Assembly: GCA_022577435.1 (NCBI GenBank)
Contig: JAKOON010000007.1
Span: 18,468,381 to 18,532,380 of the forward strand
Source: Embiotoca jacksoni
Taxonomy: Eukaryota; Chordata; Actinopteri; Embiotocidae
DNA: 64,000 bases
Reading direction: 5' to 3'
Of this stretch, positions 52,807 to 64,000 are shown piece after piece; within the stretch, counting starts at the first letter, position 1, and each line of letters starts with the position of its first letter. The notes under the pieces were generated by a model. That model was not told the DNA's origin. It did not search any database and saw nothing but the letters and a program-made list of their open reading frames with translations. A program made the position numbers and the translations under genes.

Positions 52807-54097
52807 TATGTAACACAGCTGCACATGTGCAAATGCACTTCCTTTCTCCTGTGTATATAAAATATACATGGAGGAGCTGTCTTGTTCTTCAACTGGAGAG
52901 GAAACACTGCTTAGTTGGCCAAAACACACACACATACACACTCATTGAATCCTCTGGTTCACTATAAATCCTCCTTCGTCAGCAGGCTTTGCTTTGATCA
53001 GGTAAATAGGTCAACTGAGGATGTTTGTGTTCATGAATAAGCGTGCTGTGGTCTGTGTGTCTTTGTTTGTATACAAGCCCAAAAACGAGTTATTTAAATG
53101 GTAGGACACACTGGGGAAGTCTAACATATATTGCAGGATGTTGCATTACTGCTGTAGTGGTGTTTATCCTCGAGAAGACACACAGTTTTGATTCCTTTGT
53201 CCTGTTGCTCTCACGAGACAGCAGAGCAAAGGATCTGGCACGTCAAAGAAATGTCCGAGTTGTGTGTTTAAGATCAGCAACATTTTCCTCTGAGGTAGAA
53301 CGCAATAAGAATTGCCCCCTGGGTAATGTAGTTTAGTGAGAGCTATCACAAGTGGGCCTACAAGACTTCCAGCTGCATGTGAACAGTTTCTGGTGCACAA
53401 AAGGCACAGCTTACAAAATAGTAAGATGTCAAATATGCCAGTAAGGACTGTTTACAGGGAGCACTGACATACAACAAATACTGTTGTATAAAACATTTGT
53501 ACTTTTGTGGAATGATGCAGGATTGAGGAGGTAGTGAGCTTTTTTTTTTGCAAAGACACTGAGAGAGGGCAAGCTTTATTATTATGTCAAATGTGAGGAA
53601 ATGCAGCTTTGAAAGCTCAAGGAAAATGATATGAAGATACATTCCAAAGGCTGAAATATTGACTGCAGACCTAAATATATCATCAACCAAAGAACATTGC
53701 TGCAACATTCTAAAAAACACTGCAAGAAATAGAAGATTATTATAGAATTAGCACATGGTGTCTTCATGATTATCACTGGGAGATTCACGGTATTATTTGT
53801 TTTATCTCCTTTCCTCTGCTGTATACTTTTCCTTTTGTTAAATAAAAAGGTTGAGGAAGAGACACATTAAGCTGTTTCTTTCTTTTATTTTCTCTCCGTC
53901 TCATCTTGTTTTCTTTCATTTTCTCGTACTGGCTGAGGCTCTGTGTTGACATTATTGCCATCATTAATAGTAGCGTCGTATGTGATTGTGTGTGCGTCCT
54001 ACACACACAAATCTGTATCACTGTCCCTGCAGTCAGCTCGAATCACTGCAGGAAACCCAGTTACAGTAGCCAATTAGAGGTCACACACAAATGTACA

Positions 54098-54098
<1 letters not shown>
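52807..54098. other. no recognised feature
   Basis: Unremarkable sequence after Tc1-like element 3. A TGGGTAATGTAGTTTAG phrase near 53320 recalls common fish repeat ends but has no partner here. Confidence 0.35.

Positions 54099-54181
<83 letters not shown>
54099..54181. repeat. (CA)n microsatellite
   Basis: Pure CA run of about 82 bp. Confidence 0.95.
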
Positions 54182-57100
54182 CATGCACACATTTTTGTCT
54201 AGTTGTCTATGTAGCTAATGTCTGCCCCATATGTGACCATCAAAACATTTCTCATTTCACAATCAATGTTTACAGCCTGTTAAGAAGAAGAGACATTTAT
54301 TTTCTGTATCTATTGTGTTTATCTGTCTGTTCTGTTCTCTTTGTTTCTTGATTTCTCAAACAGCGAGAGCCCAATTACCATCGAGCGGTTTCCAAGCTCC
54401 TTCCTTCCGTCCTTCCTTCCCCACTGTCTCCTGGTGGCTGGCTAAGACCTGACCAATAAAATGTCTCATGGCAGTCAAATTGCTGACCTGAGGAAATGTC
54501 ATCCCACTGATTCTGTCATTTAATTCAACATGTAAATACTCTATATGCTATGGGTCTTAGAAATACAATTTCTCATCCACAACTGTTAGCTTATGTTCAG
54601 CCAGCACTGAATTTATAATCTTACTGATGCTTTCATCCAGACAAAGTACATTGGCTTCAGTGCAAGAATACCAGCTAACAAAGACAGTTTTTTTCTCATA
54701 CTGCATCATAGACTTTTGAGGTGACATCACTCAGAATGAGGTGACGTGGAAGTGCTGCCAATCCTTTTGCCACACTGTGCCAACTTGATCAGAAATGTTA
54801 TTTGCCAAAAAAGTTAATGGCATTCCTTTGAAGTTTGATGCCTCACTAATTCTTCATACTCTGTTTGGAGGCAAACAGCTTTCCCATTGGGATTTGCAAA
54901 GCTTATGATGTAGCATTGAAAGGTTCTGTTTGGCAAAATCCAATTCTTATTTTAGAAATATTTGACTTTACTTTAAGTTTAGGTTAAGATTCCTTTGCAA
55001 TTTCTAGAGAATAGGGTCCTTATAAGTTATACTGTTGCACATACAGTATGGTAGGTAGCTTAGTCAATGAGATAAGCAGTAACAGATGTCATTTACTGAT
55101 TCTGCACATTTTGGTGGTACACACTGTTAAAGCTGCCATTACATAATTGACTATGATACAGTATATTTTCCACATTGAGGGCTCTGCAGAAAGGGGTTAA
55201 CAGTGGATCAAATGATTATGTGTAGTCAGGTGGGTCACCATATTGACCTTGTATAACAATGAACATCGTCTCTGGATCTAAAATGTGAAGCCAATGTGGA
55301 AGTGCTTTAAAGTGCATACCACTCAAGGCCCATTCAATAAGTAAATAAAAAAATAAAAAAAACTTGTCTCATGAAATACAAAGCCAATGATTTTTTTCCC
55401 ACAAGTCATTATGGTGTCTATAGCTAAATGTATTCCTTTTGATCAGTATTATGTTGGTCATTTTAGAAATAATCAACTAGATATGAGGCATCAAATAGAT
55501 GTATGTTTTAAGGGCATGTCTGGTTTGATTGACATGCCTGGGGTGCAGTCAGGTTTCCAGTATAGATGAGTCGGCATAGTGTCCTCCAGTTCAGTTAGAT
55601 GCACCCCTTGCTCCTCTCCAGCTCAAGCAAATATGGTCAGCTCAGGCTTGAAAAAAAAAGCTTCACAACAGCAGTTTACAAACCAATGGTGGTTGTCGCT
55701 TAGTTTATAGCTTGATCAGCTGCCGCTAAGTGGCCAAAAAAGAAAAGATTACTGTTTTCAATTTTAAAGGAAAAGATAAACCTGTCTCCTTGACATTCAT
55801 GATTAACCGTTAAACAGTCTGGTGAGCTGCAATGATTAATCAGTTCAGTGATTTATCATATATTAATCATTTGAGTAAGCACTTCTTTGATAGTTTCTGC
55901 TTCTCTTTGTTTAATATCATTGTAAATGGAATATAGTATAGTATATAGTTATATATATATATATATAGTTTCAGACTGTTAATCTGACTGAACAAAACAT
56001 CCGATATGTCACCAGGGATTTAAAAGCTACTTTACCCAGAACCACTCAGAAAAATGTAATTGTAAACAATAATTTTTGTGTCATGAAATCCTTGAGACTG
56101 TCACCTTTTGTTAACATTTCACTGCTATGGTTTTGGATTATGTCTTTAAAAAGCTGAAAATCACCACAGAAGACTTTGTGTGGCTAAACGGTAGAGAGAC
56201 CATACAGTATGTGTCCCTGTACCTTTTTTTTGCCAGCAGGAAGCTTAACTAACCAAGTGAGAACTCATATCCAAGAGCCCTGCTGCTGTAAAAAGATGGA
56301 TTTCAACTGCGGCTACATTTGTATGTTAAATTACCTGGCGTGCAGTCACTGAAGCGTCTCTCTGAGTGCCTGTGCCCTAAACCTTCTCTGTATATCCGTG
56401 CACATTCATGTTATACCACAACAAAGTGTGACTAACCAAATGAAAAGTTCCATTTGGGCTCCATCCAGAGCTTGTTGCCTGAAAGAACAGAAGAGCCTCA
56501 CAGATACTTTAACCGCAGAGATGTTTTCACCCAGCATCTACAGCCAAATGCTGCAATCCTCTGCAGCACCAGGAGTGATCTGAGGCCTGAGGCCACACTG
56601 AGTGGGAGGCATCAAGAGCTGCTTCATCCTAACAGCACACAAAGGGCAACTTTGAAATATAAAACATCGTTCCTTGCATCTCGCTTTCACTTTCTGTATC
56701 TAGTTTTCTTCACACTATCTCTTCCTCTCTCGCTTTCCTAATCTGTACATCTGTATCTTTCCTTGTGTGCATCGCTACTCTTTTTCTTTAAATAATCTTC
56801 TCTCCAAACTGCCAAATATACCTCTTTTCTGCAAACCTGAAGGAGACAGAGACAAGGGTTTGAAATAGAAGAAAAAGTTTCTCTGCAACTGCTTGTGATG
56901 CTCTCTCTACTTTGGCTCCTTTTCCAATTCATGTATTCTGTAGGAAGGTCTGCACTCACACATACGGACACACGTTGCATTTTTCACAGAACCCGGGGCC
57001 TCTCTGGGAGGTAAAATATGTGTTCATACGGTGAAATGTTCTTGGGAGATACATTATGGTGATCATCCCACTATCTTCATCAATAAGGATTCACAGCTCT

Positions 57101-57734
57101 TCTTCTTTTCTGAAAACTCCATGGTCTCTCTATCAACCTTTGTTTTTCATCTTACATTGAACTGTATTTCTTTTCTGATTTATATGTTTTAGTAATTGAG
57201 GGACAGTTCATTAAAACTGGACATTTGAATACAACTCCCCACAATATGATGTCTGTTAGACTTTACATTGAACACTTTGCCTTGAGTTTCTTCCACAAAG
57301 TATTCATCCTAATGCTTACTACCTATCGTCTCTGATTGTCTGATCCAAATTTGTCCGTTGATACATCTGGATTGTACTTTTGTAAATGCTTACAGTCTGA
57401 GCTGTGGAATTTAAGTTCAACTGAATTCCTCATGTTGAAATCCAAATACCCTTACATTTGTAGTGTTGAAAAGGTTAACAGTGGTCTGAATTCACCTCTT
57501 TGAAAATGTTTATAGTTCCAATTTGCTGATTACAGAAGCAATTAGGGGGGTTTGCCTTCCTTGAAAGGGGACCCTAACCCCTCAGTCTGGTATCATGCCA
57601 AAGCGTGTAGTACACCCATCAGTCAACTGGAGGACACGCCCCGTTGTGCCTCATCTTGGTGTGAGAACTAGATACATGTATGTGGTCATGTGACAAAGTG
57701 CAAAGACTGATAAAGTCCAATTAAGTAAGAGGTC
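54182..57734. other. no recognised gene besides repeat A
   Basis: Contains repeat A copy 2, a TA run at 55948-55968 and a higher-complexity patch at 56440-56640 with a 95-codon plus frame but no recognisable motif. Confidence 0.4.
55270..55699 (+). repeat. dispersed repeat A, copy 2
   Basis: Second copy of the repeat at 21790-22215, in the same orientation. The best-kept core is CATGTCTGGTTTGATTGACA followed by GGTGCAGTCAGGTTTCCAGT. The ends blur into AT-rich DNA. Confidence 0.65.
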
Positions 57735-58030
57735 GGGGTGGTTTGATCAAACAAACAGAAGACTTTCACCCGGTGGACCAGTGTTTGAATCTGTGAAAAC
57801 GCTGAAGTCATTCTGGATTTATTTTGAGTAACATAAGTAAATTACCCAAATAGCGTAATCTATTTAACTAACGTAACATCCATTAAGTAACTTACATGAC
57901 ATGTACAATCTTATATCTTGTAAGATTACTTATTTTAACCCAAATATGATATTTTTCTAACCCTAATCACATGGTTTTTGGTGCCTAAACCTGAGGCACC
58001 TTATTTTTCACACTTCGGGGATGTAAAACA
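57735..58030 (+). repeat. dispersed repeat B, copy 2
   Basis: It is collinear with 17655-17960: GGGGTGGTTTGAT, GACTTTCACCCGGTGGACCA, several TAAGTAA/TTAC blocks and CATGGTTTTTGGTGCCTAAA. It is more diverged than repeat A. There is no ORF. Confidence 0.5.
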
Positions 58031-59013
58031 TGACACTGACACAATATCCTCTTGTACAGTTGTATAACGTGCTTTGGCGAGTTGAACTGCTCCATCAAAA
58101 TCAGTCGTCATTAGGAATACTAAAGTTGTATACAGTTACAGATTAAAACTCCAGATATTGCAGGCCTCTGCTGCATTGATTCTTGATTCTGATGCTCTTT
58201 TTTTCTATGGGTTTACACTGTTTGCATTTATCTTCTGTGTTTTGGTATTCAGCGTTGATAATGTGAGTACTGTAATTATTGTGTTTTCACAGATGACTCA
58301 AATTAAACTTAAATGTTGACCCTTTCTAGTGATGAATTCAGTTTCAAACCATTCTTACATAGGGTTGAAATACCAAATACTAAAAACAATGCAAATCTCG
58401 TACTAACAATCAGAGTCAAAAACTGGACCCTTATGAGTTTATCCAGGATAAAATCAGCGGAGGTTTCGAGCACCCAGTTTGTCAAATGTATCTTTTTTTA
58501 ATGAGGATGACCCAACTCTAAATTATTTTAAAGACTTTAAATTTGATCTAAATTGCTTCTATCCCAAAAGCATTTTACTTCTACTTTTACTTCTCAATTT
58601 CAGCCAGTCCTTCATCGTGATAAACAGACCATCGGTGATTCAAAGAAAGAGGAACATATACATTGATATTAATGGAGAGAAACTAACATTGAGAAAAAAA
58701 CAGTAGAAAAAAAAAGATTACAGTGGAGGAGAATGATACCATTACAATTGCACGGAATGACAGAGGGGGGTTGTATTATGTGTGTTGGTGTGCGAGCATG
58801 CATGTGGAGCTTATGTTGGGACTATGGGCAGCATTGTGAAAAGGACGATTGGTGTTAAATTGGGGTGAAAAGAGGCTTAGGTAGAGATAGAGAGACTGAG
58901 TGAGAGAGAGAGAAAGCAAGGGAGAGATGGTCACCCTTCACTCCACACATGGATTAGAGGCTATAGAGACATTGACAGGCTCAAAACCTAGCTTACACTG
59001 CTATAGCCCTGCA

Positions 59014-59014
<1 letters not shown>

Positions 59015-59071
<57 letters not shown>
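59015..59071. repeat. (AC)n microsatellite
   Basis: Pure AC run of about 56 bp. Confidence 0.95.
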
Positions 59072-59072
<1 letters not shown>

Positions 59073-59875
59073 GCACACAACTCCGAATGTGTCGGCCCTA
59101 ACAGCTACAGTATACTTACCCGTGGAAGAGAACGTTCAACTGTTTGGCAGTTAAAATGTATCAGTTATGCTGAGATTCATCAGATGGATTTTAAGGTCTT
59201 GACAGACTGGGCACACTCAGATGGGCAATATTCTCAGTATCTATCACAACAATAGTTTTCATGGTACTTTTCTTCCTTGTATTATCCACAGTGGCTTTGC
59301 ATACATAGAGACTCATAATTCCTTCTGAGTGAAGATCCCAAAGCAACAGTTTACCAAACAAAGAGGCGACTTGAAAAAGTACTGTCTGACTTCATGACCT
59401 GTTGTTGAAGTTTGTAAACTTGCAGAATTGAATACTAATATGTTGCAATGTTCTTAAGCTTGAGCAGCAGTCTCAACATAATATAATTATCATGTATGCA
59501 TACTAAAACAAATCTACACTACCGCCAGGTGAGTGGCTCTCTGCAGTTCTATGCACTAAACACAAAGTTGAGCTATGGCCAGTTAGGGTGTCATTAGTTG
59601 TGCAGATTTGTGATCATCAAACATAGTTTGAATGGATTTAAATTGTGACCTGGTGATGATGCCAGAGAAAAAGAGAGATCAACAAACTTATCACAATTCA
59701 TCCTGTGGGGAGCATGAAAATTAACTGCATGCTTATCCATTGATGTCAGGACATTTCATGTAAAACCTAAGATGTGAACCGCATGGTAACACTTCAGTAT
59801 GTGCTGCAATGACATGCACAGACTGAATAACATTGCTTGTCACAGTTGCTTGAAAATTTTGAAAGTTTCAATGTA

Positions 59876-61322
59876 CAACCACATTTCCAAAAAAGTTGGT
59901 ACGGTGTGTAAAATGTAAAAACAAACAGAATGCTGTGATTTGCAAATCATGTAAACCCATATTTAATTGCAAATAGATTAAATACAACATATCAAGTGTT
60001 GAGACTGAGAAATGATATAGTTTTCTAAAAAATATATTCTTATTTTGAATTTGATGGCAACATGGCTCAATAAAGTTGGAACAGGGGCATGTTTACCACT
60101 GTGTTGCATCACTTCTTCTTTTAACAACACTCTAAACATTTGAGAACTGAGGAGACCAGTTTCTGGAGTCGTGGAAGTGAAAAATTGTCCTATTATTGCT
60201 TAAGATATCATTTTAGCCCCTCAACAGTTCCTAGTCTCCTTTGTCTTATTTTTAATTTTATAATGAGCCAACTTTTTTAAATGGGTGACAGTTCTGAACT
60301 GCAGGCAGGCCAGTTTAGCACCCGGACTTTTCTACTAGTGAGCCATGCAGTTGAATTATCTGCAGAGTGTGGTTTGGCATTGTTTTGCTGAAATAAACAA
60401 GGCCTTCCCTGAAAAAGACATTGTCTAGGTGGCAGTATGTGTTATTCCAAAACCTGTATATATCATACAGCATTAATGGTTCCTTCCCAGATGTGCAAGC
60501 TACCGATACCATGTTCACTAATGCATCCATATACCATCACAGATGCCTGCTTTTCAACTAAGCGCTGATAACAAGCTGGGTGGTCCCTCTCCTCTTTAAC
60601 CTGGAGGATGCAGCGTCCATAATTTCAAAAAAGGATCTCAAATTGTAATTTGTCAGACCACAGGACAGTTTTCCACTTCACCTCAGTACATTTTAAATGA
60701 GCTCGGGCCAGAGAAGGTGGCGGTGTTTCTTGATCATGTTTGGACATGGTTTAGTTTTTGCATGGTCGAGTTTTAACTAGCATTTGTGGATGCAGCAATG
60801 AACTGTTTTCACAGACAATGGTTTTCAGAAGTGTTTCTGGCCCAGACAGTGATTTCCACTACAGAATCATGTCTGTTTTTAAAACAGTACCGCCTGAGGG
60901 CCCGAAGATCACGACCATCCAAAAATGGTTTTCAGCCTTGTCTCTTGCGTACAGAGATTTCTCTGGATTCTCTGGATCTTTTAATGATATTATGTACCGT
61001 AAATGATGAAATCCCCGAATTCTTTAAACTTTTACGTTGAGGAACATTCTTAGATTGTGGCATGTTTTAAATATTTTTAGCTGTACACAACTTTTCCAGT
61101 CTTTTGTGGCCTCTGTTCCAGCTTTTTTGGGACGTTTTGCTGTCATCAAATTCAAAATGAGCCTCTATGTGTCATTAAAAAAATGTAATTCCTCAGTTTC
61201 AATGTTCAATATGTTGTCTTTGGTCTATTTTCAATTAAATATGGGTTTAAGTTATTTGCAAATCATTGCAATCTGCTTTTTATTTACATTTTACACAGTG
61301 TACCAACTTTTTTTGAAAACTC
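59876..61322 (-). mobile_element. IS630/Tc1-type element with long inverted ends
   Basis: The first about 150 bp and the last about 150 bp are imperfect inverted repeats. The left reads AAAAAAGTTGGTACGGTGTG and, read inward, the right reads AAAAAAAGTTGGTACACTGT; both then share GATTTGCAAAT and AAACCCATATTTAATTG. A TA precedes the left end. Minus-strand remnants of a transposase survive, such as LYDIYRFWNNTYCHLDNVFF (about 60430-60510) and a helix-turn-helix-like stretch with GISS near 61010. No complete frame exists. The outermost right bases are degraded, so that boundary is approximate. Confidence 0.8.
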
Positions 61323-62858
61323 AAAATTATTTCAACAATATGCAGCTGCACGGGTTATAAATTAGTTAATATTGTCATTGATTTGTATTGTAGAGAGGAT
61401 TAAAAGTCAATTTATTCCTCAAACAGATGCAGCAGGGAGAGAGTGAGCGACAGGCAAACAGAGAAAAAGAGGGAGAAAGAGTTTTTTTCACCAAATGAGT
61501 TTAGTTTAATTAACATTGTCGTTGTTTAAATGGAGAAGACAAGCTTCAGAGAATTACAAGATAATGTGCTAGTGATGTTTATCTCTAAAGCTAACCCTAG
61601 GCCATTTATAATGCCATTTTTACTGAAGTTGATTTTTTACGACAGCCATTATATTGATTTCAGAAACAACTTGTTACATAGATCTCATGATCGTTTGATT
61701 AATAGTGTCATGCCCTAAACATATCATTGAATTTATTATCATTGGCTAAATAAATTCCATTTGGATTCATTTTATTCTGATAAATATAAAAAAAAAGGAG
61801 AACAGTATTTTTGCCAGGAAACAGTTTCACATATAATATGAAATCTACCAATTTTGTGATTTTCCACTTTATGTTCTATAATCAAAAGGAAAACTGCACA
61901 GCACCACAACAATGGATTCTTAGGGGCTCTATATATTTAGTCCCACAGATGGGCCTACAAAAATATTGCAGCCAGCCATTGAAGTGGGAGGCAACTTTGT
62001 TAATAAAGATGTTTCAGGCTTTTTCAGGCATGTTTTGCTTTTTGGAAACCACCAGCTTTCCGGCCACTGTTCGTACAATTGGATCACCATTGAGATAGTC
62101 TGTGGCTGTTTAGCTGTTCGTGGCTTTAACTGTTCTCATTAATAATCCACTCATCTCTAAGGTCTTAAATTACACTAAGAGTTTAAGTTATGAAAATGGT
62201 GCTTCCTTTGAATGCTTTACATGTGTGGCAAGTGGTTGGACTGCAGTGCCACTTCAGATGCTACAACCCAGATTTGTATACCCTATTTTCCCACCCAGCA
62301 ATAAAATCACAGCTTAATGTCACTGCCAAAGTGTTCACATCAATTCCTCATTCCAGTCTATTACTTCATGTATTCTTCATTTGATGTTAACTTAGATAGA
62401 TGAAACATGTTATCCTCCATTATGTTTTTTCTGTTTTGGGCTATTGGTTTCCTTTGATGTTGGATCTGACCTTGTATTTTATTCCAATTTCTAAAGACTA
62501 CACATAAAGAGCCCACAGTGCTTAATGTGGAAACATTACTTGCAATCAAATCTCAATGTTGCCGTTGTAAATACACTCCTCAGTATCTTAAGCTCAGACC
62601 TCACACGAGCCATTCCTCCCTCCTTTTTCTCTTATAATCCCATCCCCTCATTCTGTGACTACATCTTTATTCAGGAACACAAATTGGTTCTTCAAAAACA
62701 CAATCTTCCCTCTGAGAAATATTTAGGTCAGTCTTTAGAAGTGGCGCTGTTACCACAGCTGCCATGAAAGGGGTTTCTTGTACATCACTTCAACACATTC
62801 AGTGCTGGTCTTCTTCTACTTCATCTGTAGTGTACAGTTCTGCAGATACATCTCTTTT
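61323..62858. other. no recognised feature
   Basis: AT-rich sequence between two inverted-end repeats. Several short frames are present without motifs. Confidence 0.4.
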
Positions 62859-63232
62859 AAAGGACCAGTGTGTAGGGTTTAGTGGCCTCTATTGGTATAT
62901 ATATAATACTATGTTCATAATGGTTGCTTCATTTTTATGTAGTTACCTAAAACTAAGCATGCATGAGTTTTTGTTACCTTAGAATTAGCCCTTCATATCT
63001 ACATAGAGACCAGGTCCTGTTCCACAAAGCCCCCCATGTTGCACCGCCATATTTGTATAGTAACCCAGAAGGGACAAACGAAACACTGACCTAGAGAGGG
63101 CCTTTCACATTTGCTGAGTTTTGTGGATACCGTAAATTTCTTTTACACACTTGAAGACAAGGGGGACGCGATGGGTGTTCAGTTGGTTGTTGGAAACCTC
63201 ATCACTAGATCCAACTAAGTCTTACACACTGC
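62859..63232. repeat. short TIR repeat (non-autonomous element)
   Basis: The left end AAAGGACCAGTGTGTAGGGT and right end CTTACACACTGCCAATTTA are imperfect inverted copies. Inside are CCTCTATTGG, GTTACCTTAGAATTAGCC, ATGTTGCACCGCCATATTTG and CAGTTGGTTGTTGG. It is a common type of fish MITE without coding capacity. Confidence 0.65.
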
Positions 63233-63280
63233 CAATTTAATGCCTTGTCTTACCAAAGCAGGAGTGAAAAATGTAGTTTT

Positions 63281-63345
63281 ATAACAGGGGTCGGCAACCC
63301 TACGTCGTAGGGCCATTCTGGCTCCAAACCAAAATCTGAGCATCA
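63281..63345 (+). repeat. possible hAT-type terminal sequence
   Basis: ACAGGGGTCGGCAACCCTAC resembles the ends of hAT-family elements in fish. The opposite end is not seen before the window closes, so the element is either cut off or an isolated relic. Confidence 0.3.
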
Positions 63346-64000
63346 GCGAAAACTCTGGACAAGGTTGTCTTTGCAACATGGAATGTCAGCACCAAGAATT
63401 ATATGAACATGTATGTATTTTAAATCCTATCCATCTCTGGACCAATGTACTTGTGCAGGCGGGTTTTTTCAAGCATGAATTACATAAAATAAAAAATATA
63501 GCTCCCCACACACAAGCCTGCAGTCTTATACACACATTAATTGGATGTCTATTATTTTGCAACAAAGAATCACAAGTTGTGATTTTGTTTATGAATTGAA
63601 TAATCCTGAGCTGATATTGTTGTGTTTTATGCCCAGGCCGGAGGATTGATTACTCTTCCTAGCGAAGGTAAAAAGAGAAATTGATTTAAATTGGCCTATT
63701 TTTTTTTACTGGCTATGCAAAATATTTGATCTATTCTCAAAATAAGCTACTTCATAAGGTATTTCTAGTCCACAAAAAATTGGGACTTTCTTCATGGATA
63801 TAGGAGTATTATTCAAGGAAACAGCTTAGCAAATAAGATAATTTGTATGCACTTGAAAAAAATTAGGGGACACTTGTGAAATGTCACTGCTAAATCACAG
63901 CGGGGAGATATTAACACTCAGACCTATGACATTTTAATGCAGTGGACAGGGGGAGATAATTTGGGACGGACCATATTGTTGTTCATTATTGGGCCTCCCT

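Overview
This window looks like teleost fish nuclear DNA. It is AT-rich, contains very long CA/GT, GA and poly-A/T microsatellites, and carries many relics of fish-type Tc1/mariner transposons, hAT-like MITEs, L2/Rex-like LINE 3' ends and tRNA-derived SINE-like repeats. I see no bacterial operons, rRNA, CRISPR array or viral gene. Almost all open reading frames are chance frames through microsatellites, transposons or intronic DNA.

The only host coding sequence I can support is two consecutive minus-strand exons, 22520-22689 and 19391-19494. Together they encode most of the first immunoglobulin domain of an IL1RAPL-type receptor. Their wording fits IL1RAPL2 (X-linked interleukin-1 receptor accessory protein-like 2) better than IL1RAPL1. 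Splice sites and phases agree: the upstream exon opens 1 base into a Val codon and closes at a codon boundary, and the downstream exon opens in phase 0 and closes 2 bases into the next codon. Family members have giant introns, so the rest of the window is probably intron: 1-19390 downstream of the second exon and 22690-64000 upstream of the first. No further exon was recognised.

Layout. 1-7 kb: mostly unremarkable DNA with an hAT-like MITE flanked by an exact 8-bp target duplication (5117-5519) and an L2-type tail. 7.1-9.9 kb: two adjacent Tc1-like transposons in the same orientation, joined by a TA/CA microsatellite, then a LINE 3' tail. 11-18 kb: low-complexity tracts, a LINE 3' end (12.64-13.38 kb), a SINE-like repeat (17.0 kb) and a dispersed repeat. 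18.6-23 kb: the two il1rapl2 exons, with a terminal-inverted-repeat element in the intron between them and a compound TA/CA microsatellite about 70 bp upstream of the first exon. 23-33.5 kb: a dispersed repeat, a dense cluster of CA/GT microsatellites, an internally deleted L2-like LINE and two back-to-back perfect hairpins (31442-31539). 33.5-51 kb: largely single-copy-looking DNA with an eroded Tc1 relic, a local 0.3-kb tandem duplication, two mariner fragments and a tRNA-derived SINE. 51.4-52.8 kb: a Tc1-like element whose transposase is broken by one in-frame stop. 54-64 kb: microsatellites, second copies of two repeats also found near 17-22 kb, an IS630/Tc1-type element with about 150-bp inverted ends (59.9-61.3 kb) and a short inverted-end repeat (62.86-63.23 kb).

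The host gene belongs to a neuronal adhesion/organiser family. The mobile elements are all visibly broken or non-autonomous and show no cooperative system. The most unusual local structures are the twin hairpins at 31.4 kb and the perfect 56-bp fold-back that replaced one end of the first Tc1 element.
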